Shown here: positions 49,515 to 57,273 of the stretch, piece by piece
How positions within the stretch are numbered: the first letter of the stretch is position 1
How the letters are laid out: the number at the start of each line of letters is the position of its first letter
Assembly (NCBI RefSeq): GCF_000310145.2
Contig: NZ_AMXA01000023.1
Span: 1-62,014, forward strand
Length of the DNA stretch: 62,014 nt
Origin: Thauera sp. 28
GTDB lineage: Bacteria > Pseudomonadota > Gammaproteobacteria > Burkholderiales > Rhodocyclaceae
Reading direction: 5' to 3'
Notes under the pieces: model-generated
Seen by the model: the letters and a program-made list of their open reading frames with translations, nothing else
Told to the model about the DNA's origin: nothing
Databases searched by the model: none
Made by a program: the position numbers and the translations under genes

Positions 49515-49540
49515 GATTATGTAGATGCCTCGATTATGTT
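49515..49540. repeat. Left terminal inverted repeat, RIT copy 2
   Basis: Same 26 bases as 32084-32109; reverse complement at 52670-52695. Confidence 0.9.
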
Positions 49541-49610
49541 GAGCCAGCATGGGCGTCGTGCGCCAACCGCCCGGCTGGGGCTGCAGGCGCCGTTTTTGAT
49601 CTCCACATAA

Positions 49611-50627
49611 TCAGAGCGTTCGCAGGAAGTCGATCAGCGAGTCGGGTGCCCGATAGCGCCTGAGTTTGGCCTCTGGCTCGTGAAGCCGGGCCAGCGCCCG
49701 CTCCTTCATCGCCAGATCAGCTTCGACGTACTGGTGCGTCGTTGCCGGGCTCTCATGGCCGAGCCAAAGCGCAATGACGCTGATGTCGACGCCGGCCTGC
49801 AGCAGGTGCATTGCCGTCGTGTGGCGAATCATGTGAGGCGAGATGTGACGTGTCGCCAAGTCGGGGCACGATTTCGCGGCCACCTGGACGGCGCGCTCCA
49901 GTCGCTGCATCACGTTCCATCGCGACATCGCTTGGCCTTCGCGATTGGGTAGCAACGGCGAGTTCGAATCGAACTGCGGATTGCGCCGAAGCCAAGCCCT
50001 GATCGCCCTGATGGTTGAGCGCCACAGCGGCACGCTGCGCTGCTTGCGCCCCTTGCCATGTAGATGAACACAAGCGGCAGCATCGTCGAGTACGACATCG
50101 CCGACCTTCACGGCGACGATCTCTGAAACCCGCGCACCGGTGTTGTAGAGCATCAGTAGCAACACATGATCCCGTTGGCTGAACCACGTCCCATCTGGCG
50201 CTCCGATCACCGCCAGCATCTCTTCCCGGGACAGATAGCCGAGCATCGGGCGTTCGAAGCGTTTTGCCGGAACACCGAGCGCATGTTCAATCACCTGCAG
50301 CGATGACACGTCGCGGTGCGCCGCAAACTTCAGGAACGAACGCAGCGCCGCGAGGCGGGCATTGCGGCTACGCACGCTGTTGTGCCGATCGCGTTCCAGA
50401 TGGTCGAGAAAGGCCATTATCAGATCCGGCGTGATGTCGGGCAGTGTGAGTAGCGCAGGCGACCGGCCGAGGCGCGCCTCGGCAAACCCCAGGAAGAGCA
50501 TGAAGGCATCCCGGTAAGCGGCCACGGTGCGCGGACTGAGGGCGCGTTGTTGTGTCAGGTGTTCGACGAAGAAGGCTTGTACGAGCGCGGGAAACGATGG
50601 CGGTGGTTTGGCTTGCCTACGCATCAT
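49611..50627 (-). CDS. ritC: Tyrosine recombinase, third gene of RIT copy 2
   Basis: Its translation is identical to the 338-residue protein of copy 1, with the full Arg-His-Arg-His-Tyr catalytic set (R166, H265, R268, H291, Y300). It overlaps the second recombinase gene by 11 bases. Confidence 0.9.
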   Translation of the reverse strand: MMRRQAKPPPSFPALVQAFFVEHLTQQRALSPRTVAAYRDAFMLFLGFAEARLGRSPALLTLPDITPDLIMAFLDHLERDRHNSVRSRNARLAALRSFLKFAAHRDVSSLQVIEHALGVPAKRFERPMLGYLSREEMLAVIGAPDGTWFSQRDHVLLLMLYNTGARVSEIVAVKVGDVVLDDAAACVHLHGKGRKQRSVPLWRSTIRAIRAWLRRNPQFDSNSPLLPNREGQAMSRWNVMQRLERAVQVAAKSCPDLATRHISPHMIRHTTAMHLLQAGVDISVIALWLGHESPATTHQYVEADLAMKERALARLHEPEAKLRRYRAPDSLIDFLRTL

Positions 50628-51591
50628 CGTCTCCCGCGAGGTCGGCGAACTGCTCGAACCGCCTGGCTGTGATGGCCATCAACTCCGGAACGCCGGTGAG
50701 GTACCAGTACGTGTAGAAGATCTCGGCATGGCCCATGTAGGTCGCCAGGGCCAGCATCTTCTGGTCGATCTCGGCACCGTCGGCGTACCAGCGCATCAAC
50801 CGCCGGACAGCAAAGGTGTGGCGCAAGTCGTGCAAGCGGGGCGCCTCGTGTCCGCCGCGATTGATCCATCCGAGGCGCTCGCGCAGGCCGGTAAAGACGC
50901 GGTGTACCTGTCGATCGCTGAGCGGCAGCCCCAGTCGGCGGCCACGACTGCTGATCAGAAACGGCATGCCCGCTGTCGTCGGAAGATGCCTCTCGCGCTG
51001 CCTTCGGTAGCAGCCCAGTGCCTTGACCGTGCTCGGATGGATCGGCAGTTGCCGAGACTTGGCGAACTTGGTCTGCCGGATCGTCAGCATCCCGCGCTTG
51101 AGGTCGACATCCGCATCGCGCAGGTGAATGGCTTCGGAAACGCGCAGTCCGGTCGAAGCCATCAGACCGAACAGGGTTTCGTAGGTGAAGGGCCGAATGC
51201 TGCCAGTGGGGCCGAGTGTGCGTGCTGCCGCGAGCAACTCGACGATCTCGTCGTCATGGTAGATGTGGGGTGCAACGCGGCCGGGTTCCGGGCCGAAGAG
51301 CGATGCCTCGGGCAACTCGGTATCCGGCTCGAACTGCTGCAGGTAACAGATGAAGTGCCGCAGTCGTCCCCAACTGCGCGCCCAGGTGCCTGCATCGCCA
51401 TTGCCATCCTTGGCGGTACGCACCCATTCGGCCATGAGCTCGGCCGTCAGCGGACCACGATGGCGTTTGGCCGCCACGAAGCGGGCAAACCTGGAGAGGA
51501 AGGCGTCACCGGAGCGCAGACGGAAACCCTGACGACGGCGCTCGGCCAGATAGTCGTCGATTCTGGCCTGCAGGCTTCGGCGTCGGCTCAT
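50617..51591 (-). CDS. ritB: Tyrosine recombinase, second gene of RIT copy 2
   Basis: Its translation is identical to the 324-residue protein of copy 1 (R150, H254, R257, H288, Y295/297). It overlaps the first gene by 4 bases. Confidence 0.9.
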   Translation of the reverse strand: MSRRRSLQARIDDYLAERRRQGFRLRSGDAFLSRFARFVAAKRHRGPLTAELMAEWVRTAKDGNGDAGTWARSWGRLRHFICYLQQFEPDTELPEASLFGPEPGRVAPHIYHDDEIVELLAAARTLGPTGSIRPFTYETLFGLMASTGLRVSEAIHLRDADVDLKRGMLTIRQTKFAKSRQLPIHPSTVKALGCYRRQRERHLPTTAGMPFLISSRGRRLGLPLSDRQVHRVFTGLRERLGWINRGGHEAPRLHDLRHTFAVRRLMRWYADGAEIDQKMLALATYMGHAEIFYTYWYLTGVPELMAITARRFEQFADLAGDDDA

Positions 51592-52544
51592 GATTCACTC
51601 CCCGGCCAGGGCAGCGCAACGTCGGCGAGATTTGGCGTGTCGAGCTTCGCGTAGATCCGGGAGGTTTCCAGAGACCGGTGCCGCAAGACATCAGCAACTT
51701 CCTTGAGTGAGCCGCCGTTCTCGACGAGGCGACACGCCAGCGTATGCCGCAGGACGTGCGATCCTGTACCAGGCAAGCCGGCCCGTTGGCACGCCCGGCG
51801 GATCACGTTCTGAATCGCATAGGTTGTGACTGGAACGTCACGCGAGTCGCGGCGGCAAAGGAAGATTGCCCGGCTTGGGGCTGCCGGGCGCTCATGCTGC
51901 AAATAGTCCGCCAAGGCTTGCCCGGTGGTCATCGGCAGCGGCAGGACGTCCCGCCGTCGCGACTTCGTCCCCTTCAGCGTGACCGTGCCTTCTCGCCAGT
52001 CGATGTCGTCGATCGACAGGTTCGCGATCTCGCCCGCGCGCAGCCCCATGTCCAGTGCGCAGCGGACGATGGCATAACCTCGCCTGGGCTTGCGTCCATA
52101 AGGGAGTGCGGCGAGCAGCCGTTGAACTTCGTCCGGCTTGAGGGCGCGGGGCAGCACTGCAAGGTTCCACTGCACCGGTGAGGAGATGACTGCGCTCAGA
52201 CCGGCAACCGAGTCGCCGCAGATCGTCCGGTAGCGGAGGTAACTTCGCAAGGCGGTTGCGACTTGCGAAGCGGCAGAATGCGAGGGGCCGTCCCCCAGTT
52301 GCCCGGCGATGAAGCGCCGAACATCGGCTGCATGCAGCCTGGCCATGTCGATGACGCCGCCGGCAAACTTCTTCTGCAACAACAGACCGACGATGCGGCA
52401 ATGGTTGCGACGTGTGCATGCCGCAAGGCCACGGACGTCATGCAGGTGGTCGTCGTACCGCCGCAGTTCGTCGGCGATGGCGTCGGAGGGGGCTGCGCTT
52501 GGGCGCGTAGGTTGCGCGCGCCGGGATTGGGCGGATGGGTTCAT
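51588..52544 (-). CDS. ritA: Tyrosine recombinase, first gene of RIT copy 2
   Basis: Its translation is identical to the 318-residue protein of copy 1 (R169, H263, R266, H289, Y298). The start at 52544 has the same GGAGACGCTC leader and upstream hairpin. Confidence 0.88.
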   Translation of the reverse strand: MNPSAQSRRAQPTRPSAAPSDAIADELRRYDDHLHDVRGLAACTRRNHCRIVGLLLQKKFAGGVIDMARLHAADVRRFIAGQLGDGPSHSAASQVATALRSYLRYRTICGDSVAGLSAVISSPVQWNLAVLPRALKPDEVQRLLAALPYGRKPRRGYAIVRCALDMGLRAGEIANLSIDDIDWREGTVTLKGTKSRRRDVLPLPMTTGQALADYLQHERPAAPSRAIFLCRRDSRDVPVTTYAIQNVIRRACQRAGLPGTGSHVLRHTLACRLVENGGSLKEVADVLRHRSLETSRIYAKLDTPNLADVALPWPGSES

Positions 52545-52669
52545 GAGCGTCTCCTGGAGTGGAAACTCCACTTCAGGAGAGCGCTGGAATTATGTCGAGC
52601 TCAGACTCCTACCCCGGCAAGCAAAAGCTCGAGCACACTGGGATCTACGGCCTGCTATCCCGGACGCTT

Positions 52670-52695
52670 AACATAATCGAGGCATCTACATAATC
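52670..52695. repeat. Right terminal inverted repeat, RIT copy 2
   Basis: Perfect reverse complement of 49515-49540. The next 218 bases, up to the antitoxin stop, hold no gene that I can support. Confidence 0.9.
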
Positions 52696-52913
52696 GGCCT
52701 CAGCTGCCGGTGGCTTGATGGCACAGTCAGGCAGCAATGGGTTGGTCACCTGCCGTTCGCGCGTCGGGCGACGGTGAACGGCGGCTTCTCCGTCCGGCGA
52801 ACTGGAAGTATCGACCCTGAGCCGCCTGATGACGTTATCAAGCTAAACGGCAACATGCCGGTCACCAAGCTGCCGTCCGTGCGGCTCTTTGAAAATACCC
52901 GATGTGAATTTAT

Positions 52914-53195
52914 TTACATACGTAACTCTTGCAAGACTTCAGGGTGAGAAACGGCAACACGGAGCAACGTCTTGGCCGCACCCGTAGGCGAGCGACGCCC
53001 CTGCTCCCACTCCTGCAGCGTTCTGGCTGACACTCCGAGCAGATCCGCAAAAGCTTGCTGAGACAAGCCCATCTTTGCACGAGCCTCAGCTGCTTCGGAC
53101 AACTCGACACGCGTGGTGCGTACGGCCTCGCCACGCCTCATTTGCTTGACGGACTCAAGCAAATCCTGCTGGAACTTTTCGATTTCAGAGGGCAT
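52914..53195 (-). CDS. HigA-type antitoxin (helix-turn-helix)
   Basis: The 93-residue protein has an XRE helix-turn-helix at about 42-75 (KMGLSQQAFADLLGVSARTLQEWEQGRRSP) after a helical N-terminus, as in the HigA/NadS antitoxins. It should neutralise the toxin encoded just upstream and repress the pair by binding the palindrome at 53501-53533. The toxin gene comes first and overlaps it by 11 bases, the HigBA order. Confidence 0.85.
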   Translation of the reverse strand: MPSEIEKFQQDLLESVKQMRRGEAVRTTRVELSEAAEARAKMGLSQQAFADLLGVSARTLQEWEQGRRSPTGAAKTLLRVAVSHPEVLQELRM

Positions 53196-53499
53196 CTTCG
53201 ACTCCTTGCTTTAACTCCGCCAAGAAGGACGTGGGGAGATTGTCGAACTTGGCTTTCTTGTAGGCGATCAAGAGCCAAATGGTTTCGGTGTTCGCGTTGA
53301 AGTAAATGACCCTGGCGCCACCGCGTTTTCCTTGTCCCGCAGATGTCCAACGGACCTTGCGGCAGCCGCCACTTCCCCGGATGACGTCACCGGCTTCTGG
53401 ATTGGCTGCAATCCAGTTGATGAACTCAGCGCGCTCGGCCTCCGACCAGATTTCACTGGCATAGCGCTGGAAGATAGCGGTTTCAGCAACTGTTCTCAT
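53185..53499 (-). CDS. RelE/HigB-type toxin
   Basis: The 104-residue protein fits the RelE/ParE superfamily HigB branch: GGCRKVRWTSAGQGKRGGARVIYFNANTETIWLLIAYKKAKFDNL, with the basic/aromatic residues of ribosome-dependent mRNA interferases. I start at 53499 because the family N-terminus fits there and the operator palindrome lies immediately before it; the longer frame would run through the operator. Confidence 0.84.
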   Translation of the reverse strand: MRTVAETAIFQRYASEIWSEAERAEFINWIAANPEAGDVIRGSGGCRKVRWTSAGQGKRGGARVIYFNANTETIWLLIAYKKAKFDNLPTSFLAELKQGVEDAL

Positions 53500-53500
53500 A

Positions 53501-53533
53501 TGCGAACTATACGTCATTGACGTATAGTTCGCA
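53501..53533. promoter_or_regulatory. Toxin-antitoxin operator, near-perfect 33-bp palindrome
   Basis: Two 16-base arms (TGCGAACTATACGTCA and its exact complement) flank a single T at 53517. It ends two bases before the toxin start codon, so repressor binding would block transcription and initiation. Confidence 0.85.
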
Positions 53534-53904
53534 AGCAGCGGCGCAGACACAGTTTTTGACCGAGGCCGATAACAAGCAGACGGCAAGTCCCTGATCGGCT
53601 ATCCGTCGTTCGCGTTGGCGGAAATTTCCCAGTCGCTACGTCTCGTGATGGCCGCATGCCGCTATTGGGAAACGCGTTCCGATAGCGGCCGTTGATCGTC
53701 GATCGAGAGAGACGGTGGGTGTCGGGTCGGGCCGAGCACGAGGCTGTCAGTCGGAAAGGAAGCGGCTGGCAGCTTGACGATCGGTGAGTAGACCGCGACT
53801 TTGCAGACGTCATCTGGCACGCCAAGGTCGAAGCCGTAAGCCCACCTCGCAGATCGGCAAAGAAAAAGCGGACCATGCCGCGATGGACACGATCCGCTCG
53901 GACG
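53534..53904. other. Gap without recognisable gene
   Basis: These 371 bases between the toxin operator and the DUF932 gene have lower GC than the core genome and only weak open frames, none with a convincing start or family. They may be remnant DNA of the conjugative element. No clear terminator or repeat was found. Confidence 0.35.
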
Positions 53905-54732
53905 TCAGGCTTTCAGCTTGCGCAGACCCTCCGCAAGCAGCCAGAGTGCCCGGTTGAGCCGGACATTCTGGTCAATGCCCTGGACAGGCCGTGTGCGCTG
54001 TTGTCGCCCATTGCCGCTGCGGCCGGCCAGGCCTCCTTTGATGAGATTTTCCTGCACCCGGTTGAACGTAGACCAAAGGTCCTTACGGTTGTCGTCGAAA
54101 CGACGGGGGCGCAGGATCTGGCTTTCGGTAATCGGCAGGGTTTTGCCGGGTTCGTCGTACTTGAGAACCAGGGCCGATCTGGCGAAGACTTCGGCCTCGC
54201 CGTCATCGAGCGCGATGGCACGCATGCCGTCACGTGAGTCCTGCACCAGCTCGAAGCCACGTAGCACTTCGTAGGCCCCTTCGATCACGTGATCGATGAC
54301 GTTGCCCTTGTGATGCACGCGCACGTCGGCGAACGTGTCGCCGCACACCAAGCCGTTCTGGCAGACGAAGCGGAACATGCCTGCCAGCATCTGGTAGCTG
54401 CTCGTGCCATCGTGCGAGTTGATCAGGACGACTTCGTTCGCCTCGTCGCCGTTGATCTGGCTCGCATGGCGAAGGCGCAGCATGTGCTTGGTGTAGTCGC
54501 GGCGATCCTCGTTGCGCACGTGGGTCTGGCACACCATGAACGGCTGGAAGCCTTCCTTGCGCAGTTCGGTCAGCACAGTCGCCGTCGGGATGTAGCTGTA
54601 CCGCTCGGAGCGACTTTCGTGCGGGGTGTCCGCGAAGATGGAGGGCGCGACGGCACGAATCTGATCATCCGACAACGGATGATTCGACCGCAGCACCGGG
54701 GAGCGATGAGAAAAGCGGGACGCGAGTTGCAT
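53905..54732 (-). CDS. DUF932 protein of a conjugative element
   Basis: The 275-residue protein matches the DUF932 (phage/plasmid-like) family: LSDDQIRAVAPSIFA near the start, FQPFMVCQTHVRNEDRRDYTKHMLRLRH and SSYQMLAGMFRFVCQNGLVCGD in the centre, QNVRLNRALWLLAEGLRKL at the end. Such genes sit in the accessory operons of integrative conjugative elements and plasmids; function unknown. The start at 54732 follows AAGGAGA. It is last of three minus-strand genes; a CCGGGG-AAGAA-CCCCGG hairpin (54771-54787) precedes it. Confidence 0.82.
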   Translation of the reverse strand: MQLASRFSHRSPVLRSNHPLSDDQIRAVAPSIFADTPHESRSERYSYIPTATVLTELRKEGFQPFMVCQTHVRNEDRRDYTKHMLRLRHASQINGDEANEVVLINSHDGTSSYQMLAGMFRFVCQNGLVCGDTFADVRVHHKGNVIDHVIEGAYEVLRGFELVQDSRDGMRAIALDDGEAEVFARSALVLKYDEPGKTLPITESQILRPRRFDDNRKDLWSTFNRVQENLIKGGLAGRSGNGRQQRTRPVQGIDQNVRLNRALWLLAEGLRKLKA

Positions 54733-54822
54733 GGCGATCTCCTTGGATGAGAGACCGGAGTCCCGCCCCACCGGGGAAGAACCCCGGCGGGTGGTGTAGC
54801 GCCGCTCACGCGACGGTTGGGA

Positions 54823-55434
54823 TCAGGCCTTGGCGAGATGCCAGTCCTGGGACAGCGGAGCGAACTCGTAGCCCAACGCACCGAGACGGTCGCGTTGCTG
54901 ACGCAGGACGCGGCGATCCACGGTGGCATCGAGCTTGACGATCTTGCCCAGCGGCCAGAGCGCACTGAACAGCACCATGTCATCCACCTCGACAGATGCT
55001 TCGGGGGATGCGACGGCCGGTTCGTTGCCGAACGGCGTGGTATCAACCAGAGGATCGCGCGCGCTTCGCTGCTTCGCCTTCGCCTTGGCCGGAGGCGAGG
55101 TCGGCGCGGGCGGCGGCGCTTCCTCGTCGATCGGATCGACTTCCTGCGGACTCAGCTGGCGAGCTTCGTCGCAGCTCAGGGCGTCGATGTTGGACAGCGT
55201 CATCCCGCTCAGGTGGGCGCGGATCTCGATGACCATGCGACCGTTGGCGTTGTACGTTGAGGGGCGAATCTCGACGATGACGAAATCACCGTCGTACTTG
55301 CCCTCGCGGTACTGATCGAGTTCGGCGTTCTTCACGACGAACTCGCCGATCGAAGTCGCCAGGCGGCCGACGTTGAAGTCGCCGTTGCGGCCGTGGATGG
55401 TCTTGATGGCCAGTTGGCCAGGGATGGTGATCAT
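54823..55434 (-). CDS. DUF3275 protein of a conjugative element
   Basis: The 203-residue protein (MITIPGQLAIKTIHGRNGDFNVGRLATSIGEF...) matches the DUF3275 family of integrative conjugative elements. A conserved N-terminal beta-rich part (1-85) is joined by an acidic, Pro/Ala-rich linker (about 95-130) to a C-terminal region with LWPLGKIVKLDATVDRRVLRQQRDRL. A role in element replication or maintenance is suspected only from context. The start follows AGGAGAC. Confidence 0.82.
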   Translation of the reverse strand: MITIPGQLAIKTIHGRNGDFNVGRLATSIGEFVVKNAELDQYREGKYDGDFVIVEIRPSTYNANGRMVIEIRAHLSGMTLSNIDALSCDEARQLSPQEVDPIDEEAPPPAPTSPPAKAKAKQRSARDPLVDTTPFGNEPAVASPEASVEVDDMVLFSALWPLGKIVKLDATVDRRVLRQQRDRLGALGYEFAPLSQDWHLAKA

Positions 55435-55489
55435 GAAGGTCTCCTGCTGACGAAGAGAGGACGAGGCCCCGCGGATGGTGCCTTGCGGA

Positions 55490-56044
55490 TCAGAACGACT
55501 CGGCAACGACCCATGCAGGAGCGTCGGCAGCGTTGCCGTCGGCAGCTTCGGTGACAGGCTCGGATGACGCCGGAGCCGCGCCTTGCTGCGAGGCGGCTAC
55601 GTCGGATGTCAGACTTTCCTCCAGGTCCCGCTCGTCGGTCTCGGTCGGCTTGGGTTCGGCCTTGTAGACGAGCTTGCCGTCGACCTTGATCCAACTGACG
55701 AACAGCAGGCGGGCCTTGAGGCTCACCCCCTGCTCGCCAGCACGCTTGCCCTTGGAGTAGGTGAAGGTATCGGTCCACAGGTCGCCGAGGCGGAACCCGA
55801 TCATCACCTTCTTCTCGGCATCGACTGCCTGGATGCAACGGCGCACCAGGTGCTGCGCTTCCGATCCAGATACACGCGCGTCGAAACGCACATATGAGAC
55901 GTCGTCGCTGGGACCATTGAGCGCTGCAATGTCGCAGGCCAGGAAGGAATCGCCTTTCTTGGGCTTCACTTCGCGGATGCGATTGAGATACCCGAGGCCG
56001 GTGATGTGCAGATCGAAGTAGGACTTTTCGTTGGAAGTGGTCAT
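55490..56044 (-). CDS. STY4534-family ICE replication protein (DUF3577)
   Basis: The 184-residue protein begins MTTSNEKSYFDLHITGLGYLNRIREV and continues with the single-strand-binding-like core GDSFLACDIAALNG...SYVRFDARVSG, as in the STY4534/DUF3577 proteins first noted in the Salmonella SPI-7 conjugative element. The C-terminal ~50 residues are acidic and low-complexity, ending in AWVVAESF, an SSB-like aromatic/acidic tip. It probably binds single-stranded DNA during element replication. The start follows AGGAGA. Confidence 0.8.
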   Translation of the reverse strand: MTTSNEKSYFDLHITGLGYLNRIREVKPKKGDSFLACDIAALNGPSDDVSYVRFDARVSGSEAQHLVRRCIQAVDAEKKVMIGFRLGDLWTDTFTYSKGKRAGEQGVSLKARLLFVSWIKVDGKLVYKAEPKPTETDERDLEESLTSDVAASQQGAAPASSEPVTEAADGNAADAPAWVVAESF

Positions 56045-56141
56045 GGTGAATCTCCTGAGAACAATGAGGCGGAGACACACCGGACCCAGGCGCGGGAGGT
56101 GTGGAACCCCGCGTGGGTTGATGGAACAGCTTGGTGACATC

Positions 56142-56187
56142 GCCATCGACAGGCGATGGCCGTTCGCACATGGATGTCGGTGCGAAC
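56142..56187. repeat. Two adjacent hairpins upstream of the ICE operon
   Basis: GCCATCG-ACAGG-CGATGGC (56142-56160) is followed by GTTCGCAC-N10-GTGCGAAC (56162-56187). They lie about 100-145 bases upstream of the STY4534-like start. They could be an operator, an attenuator or a replication start for the element. Confidence 0.5.
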
Positions 56188-56610
56188 TGGTGTGATCAAC
56201 GCGGCCGGAACCGCGCCTTAGCCTCGGGGATCATGGCTACCTGGGCATGTTGCTGAGGGGAGTCAGCAGAACATGGCATCAACCTGCCATTCCTCGGCGT
56301 GACGGGCGAGAGGAAATCAGCATCGAGGTTTGACCCGATTCGTCCCCCCATCGCTCTTCGGGAAAAGGAAAGGTTGGCGGCGCGCCCGCATCTTGCGGAT
56401 GCAAACACACGGGACGGCTCCGGTCTTGATCGATCGCTACGCCTTCAATCGGATTTGTCGGGGGAGAGGTGAGGCGGCGCCTGTTGCATGGGGGGGGAGC
56501 CCATCGGCGCCGCCTCGTTTTCACCGGCCGGAGGAGGGAGCCGATGAAACTGGGGTGGAGACGTCTTGATGCCGCACCAGCACAGAGCTGACTTGGTGCG
56601 ACGCCTTCAC
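56188..56610. other. Gap at the right edge of the ICE fragment
   Basis: No supportable gene is seen in these 423 bases. A run of eight G at 56490-56500 and several weak open frames are present. The boundary between element and chromosome probably lies here, since lutC is core-like. I cannot identify an attachment site, and no tRNA 3' end is visible. Confidence 0.35.
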
Positions 56611-57273
56611 TTATTCCCTGCTGTCGGGCGTTCCGACGATCACCACGTGCAGGAAACGCGGGCCATGCGCCCCCAGCACGAGGCTGCCCTCGATGTCCGT
56701 GGTGCCGCTGGCCCCCGTGACGATGTTGACGTTGCGCGGCGGGCGCTGGCCGGCGGTGGCCGCGGCGTAGTCGTCGAGGAAGGGGAGGATCGTGTCCGCC
56801 CGTACCATGACGAGGTGATGCAGCGGCAGGAAGTTGGCGAGGATCGGCGTATCGGCGCCCGAGTGAAACACCAGCGAGCCGGTCTCGGCGATCCCCCAGC
56901 GCGCGACGCCGATCGCGATCATCTCGTCTGGCGCCACCTTGTCGTGGAGCTCGAACCCTGACCAGTCCAGGTCCTGCAGCGGCGCCGCGGGCTGCAGTGC
57001 CACCACCGCGGGCAGTCCAAACGCCTCGAGGTAGCGTCCGACCGCCGCCGGCAGCTCGCTCGCGCTGGCGATGCGCTCGGCGGTTGCGGCCACCTTGGGG
57101 CTGGTGACGCGGGCGATGAAGGCGTCCACCAGCCCGTCGGCCAGCAGCGCCGGGCGAATGGACGGCAGATCCTGCAGCAGCGCATCCGCGTCGCGACGTA
57201 CCGCCGCCGGATCGACCGCTGTGTTGCCGAGGCCGCTGCGCACGGCGTTGAGGATGGTTTCGCGTGCGCTCAT
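56611..57273 (-). CDS. lutC: Lactate utilisation protein LutC
   Basis: The 220-residue protein matches LutC/YkgG: WGIAETGSLVFHSGADTPILANFLPLHHLVMV and GASGTTDIEGSLVLGAHGPRFLHVVIV. LutABC together oxidise L-lactate to pyruvate in the iron-sulfur-dependent route. Its ATG overlaps the lutB stop by 4 bases, confirming the operon. It is the last gene of the operon, and the ICE fragment begins beyond its stop. Confidence 0.9.
   Translation of the reverse strand: MSARETILNAVRSGLGNTAVDPAAVRRDADALLQDLPSIRPALLADGLVDAFIARVTSPKVAATAERIASASELPAAVGRYLEAFGLPAVVALQPAAPLQDLDWSGFELHDKVAPDEMIAIGVARWGIAETGSLVFHSGADTPILANFLPLHHLVMVRADTILPFLDDYAAATAGQRPPRNVNIVTGASGTTDIEGSLVLGAHGPRFLHVVIVGTPDSRE

Larger units (their letters stand above)
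49515..52695 (-). mobile_element. RIT-type element, copy 2
   Basis: This 3181-bp unit appears identical to copy 1 (offset 17,431), including end repeats (49515-49540 and 52670-52695) and all three reading frames, and has the same orientation. Its left flank is the 28-bp palindrome. Its right flank starts GGCCT, the first five bases of that palindrome, before diverging. The identity implies recent movement or duplication. It lies between the nuclease remnant and the toxin-antitoxin/ICE fragment. Confidence 0.9.

Noticed and set aside
53514-53876. 120-residue minus-strand frame between toxin and DUF932 gene
   Set aside because: No Shine-Dalgarno, no domain, Arg/Ser-rich composition, and it runs through the toxin operator.
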